In this document: piece by piece, positions 61,193-64,000 of the stretch
Numbering within the stretch: the stretch's first letter is position 1
How the letters are laid out: each line of letters starts with the position of its first letter
NCBI RefSeq assembly: GCF_025770725.1
Contig: NZ_JANZKZ010000003.1
Location: 1 to 64,000, forward strand
Source of the DNA: Sulfurospirillum oryzae
GTDB lineage: Bacteria > Campylobacterota > Campylobacteria > Campylobacterales > Sulfurospirillaceae
DNA: 64,000 nucleotides
Reading direction: 5' to 3'
Made by a program: the position numbers and the translations under genes
Notes under the pieces: generated by a model
What the model saw: the letters and a program-made list of their open reading frames with translations, nothing else
What the model was told of the DNA's origin: nothing
The model's database searches: none

Positions 61193-62151
61193 TTTTGTTT
61201 CTCTTTTGCAATGGTTTCAAAAATTTTCGCATGAACATTGATCTGTTCTTGCAAGATCTGTTTGCAGGTTATATCGTCGTTTTGGAGTAAAAATTCAAGG
61301 GAATGCAGGGCATAGTCTTTTAATGTATTGGGGAGGGTTTCTTCGTGTTCCAAACTAAAATAGCCTTCGTACAAAGGTGAGGGTACTTTGATAAACGACT
61401 CAATGTGAGAGCCTCCCTCTTTGATCTCTAGCTTGCCATTTTCAAACCAGATGGTAAGTTCAAATGCCGAATAAGGAAGATCTTCCATGCAACTTAGCAC
61501 GCCCCTAGCATCTTTACATGTCACCTCAAAATCGCCACCGATGTCTTCGTGTAAACGTTTTACATGTAACGATTTAAGACTCTGTATTTCACCAAAAAAG
61601 TGACTCAAAACGGCTAGCATGTGTACGCCATTGTGCAGTAATCCTTTGGTGAAAATGCCTTGAAAGCGCATGGCTTTGCCCCATTTTTGTGCGGCAATGT
61701 CATTGGCAAGTTTGATAAAAGAGGGGTCATACCGTCTCATCAGATGAATCAGGATTTTTTTCTCGCTCGAAAGAAGTAAAGGCGCTAGGTGGGCTAATTC
61801 TTGAGCGGTTGCAACCAACGGTTTTTCGCAGATAATGGCTTGCAAACTTTTTACATGTAAAGCCTCTTCCAATGCATTTGCATGAAATTGTGTGGGCGAG
61901 GCAATAGCGAGCAGGTCGATGGTTTCATACTGCAAAAGAGCATCCAGTGAGTGGTAAACTCCCATTTTCCCCCAACGCCCGATAAACGCACTTTGATTTG
62001 CACTGTTAGGTTCGCAAATAGCGACAAGTTTGCAATTTGGATGCTTCAAAAAGGCATGGGCATGTGAGGCAATGTTCGCACTATGAGGCGAGTCGATCAA
62101 ACCGCCGATGCTTCCTGCTCCAACAATGGCACATGAAAGAGATTTTTGCAT
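61189..62151 (-). CDS. Gfo/Idh/MocA-family sugar oxidoreductase
   Basis: A 320-residue NAD(P)-dependent protein with Rossmann loop VGAGSIGGLID and the signature CEKPLVA. It would oxidise or reduce a sugar nucleotide, plausibly feeding the aminotransferase that overlaps it. Its start overlaps the preceding stop (TAATG). Two exact palindromes lie inside, both encoding Leu-His-Val-Lys. Confidence 0.85.
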   Translation of the reverse strand: MQKSLSCAIVGAGSIGGLIDSPHSANIASHAHAFLKHPNCKLVAICEPNSANQSAFIGRWGKMGVYHSLDALLQYETIDLLAIASPTQFHANALEEALHVKSLQAIICEKPLVATAQELAHLAPLLLSSEKKILIHLMRRYDPSFIKLANDIAAQKWGKAMRFQGIFTKGLLHNGVHMLAVLSHFFGEIQSLKSLHVKRLHEDIGGDFEVTCKDARGVLSCMEDLPYSAFELTIWFENGKLEIKEGGSHIESFIKVPSPLYEGYFSLEHEETLPNTLKDYALHSLEFLLQNDDITCKQILQEQINVHAKIFETIAKEKQK

Positions 62152-63146
62152 TAATGTCCTAGCTGTTTTTCTAAGAATAAAGCAAAATCCATACCGAAAT
62201 CTTCGGGATTTTGAGAAATTTTCTCCAGCTGATTAAGATGAAAATGCTCAAAAGTGGTGAGTTGGTTTGCTTTAGGCAAAGGAACACAGCATTCTCTTTT
62301 GGTTGAGGGGATGTAAGAGAGGACGTATTTTCCGAGCAGATAAGCAGTATAAAGTGCTACGGTATCGATACCAATGACCACTTTGGCACGGGCGATGTCC
62401 TCTAAAAGCGTGGTGTGGCTAAACGTAGCGCTTGGATCAATCGCTTGGTAGCATTCGGGTGTATCGGAGGGGTGAAGGCGAATTAAAATGTTTTTACAAC
62501 CAAATTTCTTTTTACATGTAAGAATATCTTCAAAGACCTCTTTCTCGGTAAACCCCCAACCATAGGCATTTCCAAAGGAGCGTTTTGCCACTTTGGCGGT
62601 GGGTTCACTTAGAAAGAGTAGAGTGTCACTCTCTTGCGTACTGGCTAAAATATTTTGAGCCTCTTTAAGTTGAGCCATCAAGGCATAATTTTTGATAGCG
62701 ATAACGTTAGGAAGCCCTAAGGCTTTGGCTTTATCGAAACTTGTTGGATCGTGCGCTGCGATGAAAGAGGGGAGATTGTTCTCCCAATTTTTTTCGGGAT
62801 ATCCGAAGCGTTCGCGGTAGTTTGTCCAGTGGTCTAAAAAAGCGATGCTCGGAATGGTGTGCGCTTTGGCATAGTGTAAAAAGTGGTACTCAAGGTGGTT
62901 TTGCCAGCCTGTACCATAGAGGATGATGGAGGGGGCAAAAAAAGCAAGTTTGGCTTCTATATCGCTTCTTTCAGGCGTTATTTCACACCAAAAGTGCTCC
63001 AATTTTTTGGTTTTGATGAGGGTGTAACACGGCGACTCGATTAAAGAGAAGATGCAAAATTCACCTACATGTAAAGAGGCGTTGAGAAGCTCTAAAAGTA
63101 TTTCAGCCCCTCCCGCGTCGTGGGCAAAAAGAGCGATTTTTCTCAC
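62151..63146 (-). CDS. Unknown protein of the nonulosonic-acid locus, GT-B-like
   Basis: About 331 residues from a GTG that overlaps the neuB-like stop (GTGA), with AAGGAAG seven bases upstream; a TTG at 63164 is an alternative. The N-terminus RKIALFAHDAGGAEILLELL, the IRLHPSDTPE segment and the late VVIGIDTVALYTAYLLGK recall UDP-sugar epimerase/PseG/glycosyltransferase GT-B folds, but no specific family is clear to me. Its position implies a role in making or moving the flagellar sugar. Confidence 0.7.
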   Translation of the reverse strand: MRKIALFAHDAGGAEILLELLNASLHVGEFCIFSLIESPCYTLIKTKKLEHFWCEITPERSDIEAKLAFFAPSIILYGTGWQNHLEYHFLHYAKAHTIPSIAFLDHWTNYRERFGYPEKNWENNLPSFIAAHDPTSFDKAKALGLPNVIAIKNYALMAQLKEAQNILASTQESDTLLFLSEPTAKVAKRSFGNAYGWGFTEKEVFEDILTCKKKFGCKNILIRLHPSDTPECYQAIDPSATFSHTTLLEDIARAKVVIGIDTVALYTAYLLGKYVLSYIPSTKRECCVPLPKANQLTTFEHFHLNQLEKISQNPEDFGMDFALFLEKQLGH

Positions 63147-64000
63147 TCGAAATCTTCCTTGCAAAGTCTCTCTCCAAAGCTCAAATTTTCTTTGGCACGT
63201 TTGCCTAAAACATCTTTGAGGAATCGTGGATGGAGTCCATACCCTGGGCGAATAGAGCGGATATTTTCTTCGCTCAAAACTTCCCCTTTGGCAATATCTT
63301 TGGCGATATAAAGGCTGCGTGCAAATTGTCTGCCTTTAATCGTTTTTACATCGGTGTTGTAGGTGGGTTTTCCTAGCAATTTTTCGGCCTCACGTACGGC
63401 TTGAACCATTGCGGTAAAGGCCTCAACATCGAGTGAAAAACTTGCATCCGCGCCACCGATGGCTTTGTCTAAAATGAAATGCTTTTCGATGACTTTAGCG
63501 CCCAGTGCCACGGCGGTAATCGGTGCGGTGATGCCTAACGTGTGGTCTGAAAAACCAGCAATAACGCCAAAACGTTTGGCAAGATCGGGTATGGTAAGGA
63601 GGTTTGCGCCCTCAAGTGGGGCAGGGTAAGATGAGGTGCATTGCAATAAAATAATATCAGAGTTATCTTCCCTTTGGCAAATGCGCACAACATCTTCAAT
63701 TTCATTAAGTGTAGCAATGCCCGTGGAGATAATCATAGGTCTTTGTTTGGACGCCATATAGCGAACGAGTTCGTAGTCCGTGATTTCAAAACTGGCTACT
63801 TTATAAGCTGGCGGGTCAAATTGCTCTAAAAAATCCACAGCGCTTTTGTCAAACGGTGTCGAAAAACAGAGGAGTCCTTCTTCTTTAGCGCATGCAAAAA
63901 GCTCTGCGTGCCACTCCCACGGTGTGTAGGCTTCTTTGTAGAGTTCATAGAGTGTTTTATTATCCCAAAGCGTGCCGCCTTTGACGACGAAATCCTCTTT
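63143..64000 (-). CDS. NeuB-family nonulosonic acid synthase (5' end outside window)
   Basis: The frame is open from the window edge to a TGA at 63143-63145; 285 residues are visible, covering most of the TIM-barrel domain (FSTPFDKSAVDFLEQF, YKVASFEITDYELVRY, QCTSSYPAPLEG, GFSDHTLGI, KVIEKHFILDK) and the C-terminal SAF domain (RSLYIAKDIAKGEVLSEENI). It condenses phosphoenolpyruvate with a 6-carbon N-acetyl sugar. PseI (pseudaminic) or LegI (legionaminic) cannot be told apart here. Confidence 0.9.
   Translation of the reverse strand, partial: KEDFVVKGGTLWDNKTLYELYKEAYTPWEWHAELFACAKEEGLLCFSTPFDKSAVDFLEQFDPPAYKVASFEITDYELVRYMASKQRPMIISTGIATLNEIEDVVRICQREDNSDIILLQCTSSYPAPLEGANLLTIPDLAKRFGVIAGFSDHTLGITAPITAVALGAKVIEKHFILDKAIGGADASFSLDVEAFTAMVQAVREAEKLLGKPTYNTDVKTIKGRQFARSLYIAKDIAKGEVLSEENIRSIRPGYGLHPRFLKDVLGKRAKENLSFGERLCKEDFE

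Overview
The window reads as a chromosomal segment of a free-living Campylobacterota (epsilonproteobacterial) anaerobe, most like Sulfurospirillum. Pointers are the futalosine-pathway menaquinone gene mqnD, the recA-eno-ftsB-like-AMIN gene string, a flagellin/Maf/PseA-HisH-HisF glycosylation locus laid out as in Campylobacter, and a large periplasmic respiratory molybdoenzyme cluster. AT-rich extended -10 promoters (TGnTATAAT-like) without clear -35 boxes fit this group. I saw no rRNA, tRNA, insertion sequence, prophage or CRISPR array. The genus assignment is inference from gene content.

Layout. 1-2400: a perfectly duplicated small secreted protein (the first copy is cut by the window edge) followed by an outer-membrane porin. 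2381-3545 (minus): a short Mrp/NBP35-type ATPase and an unknown partner. 3769-11914: one tightly packed operon with a tandem rhodanese, then the alpha, beta and cytochrome-fused gamma subunits of a type II DMSO-reductase-family enzyme, a Cys-rich periplasmic protein, a TorD-like chaperone and a polyferredoxin. The substrate cannot be read from sequence; selenate, chlorate or another oxyanion is possible. 11963-23602: small lipoprotein and membrane genes, moaC and mobA (molybdenum cofactor), an RRM protein, PldA-type phospholipase, a double NosL protein, a degenerate GGDEF/EAL protein, leuC, and a Crp/Fnr regulator beside a likely target. 23851-41293: chemoreceptor, ogt, glycerate kinase, NFACT/RqcH, cdsA-dxr, uracil permease, a GGDEF-EAL protein with sensory domains, VanY-like peptidase, tsaD. 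41313-51150: murB-fliQ-mqnD, recA-eno operon, gltA, bioB, topA. 51311-64000: an 808-residue flagellin with a repetitive insert, followed on the opposite strand by Maf and a nonulosonic-acid (pseudaminic/legionaminic type) gene set running off the window.

The main unexplained signal is a 10-bp palindrome, TTACATGTAA, which I count 26 times exactly in 64 kb (about 0.2 expected from base composition alone), with many one-mismatch relatives. It lies within genes in two tolerated codon phases (Leu-His-Val and Thr-Cys-Lys), in leaders, and as inverted pairs forming two near-identical terminators between convergent genes. This is the distribution known for DNA-uptake signal sequences in Neisseria and Haemophilus, but a DNA-methylation or nucleoid-protein site is equally possible. 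A second repeat family, about 55-85 bp with a varying hairpin, occurs in four gene leaders, always in the same orientation relative to the downstream gene.

Functional links: moaC and mobA supply the cofactor for the molybdoenzyme; menaquinol from the mqn pathway is the probable electron donor or acceptor for respiration; TorD and the Tat signal handle folding and export of the alpha subunit; Maf and the PseA/HisH/HisF set decorate the flagellin next door.
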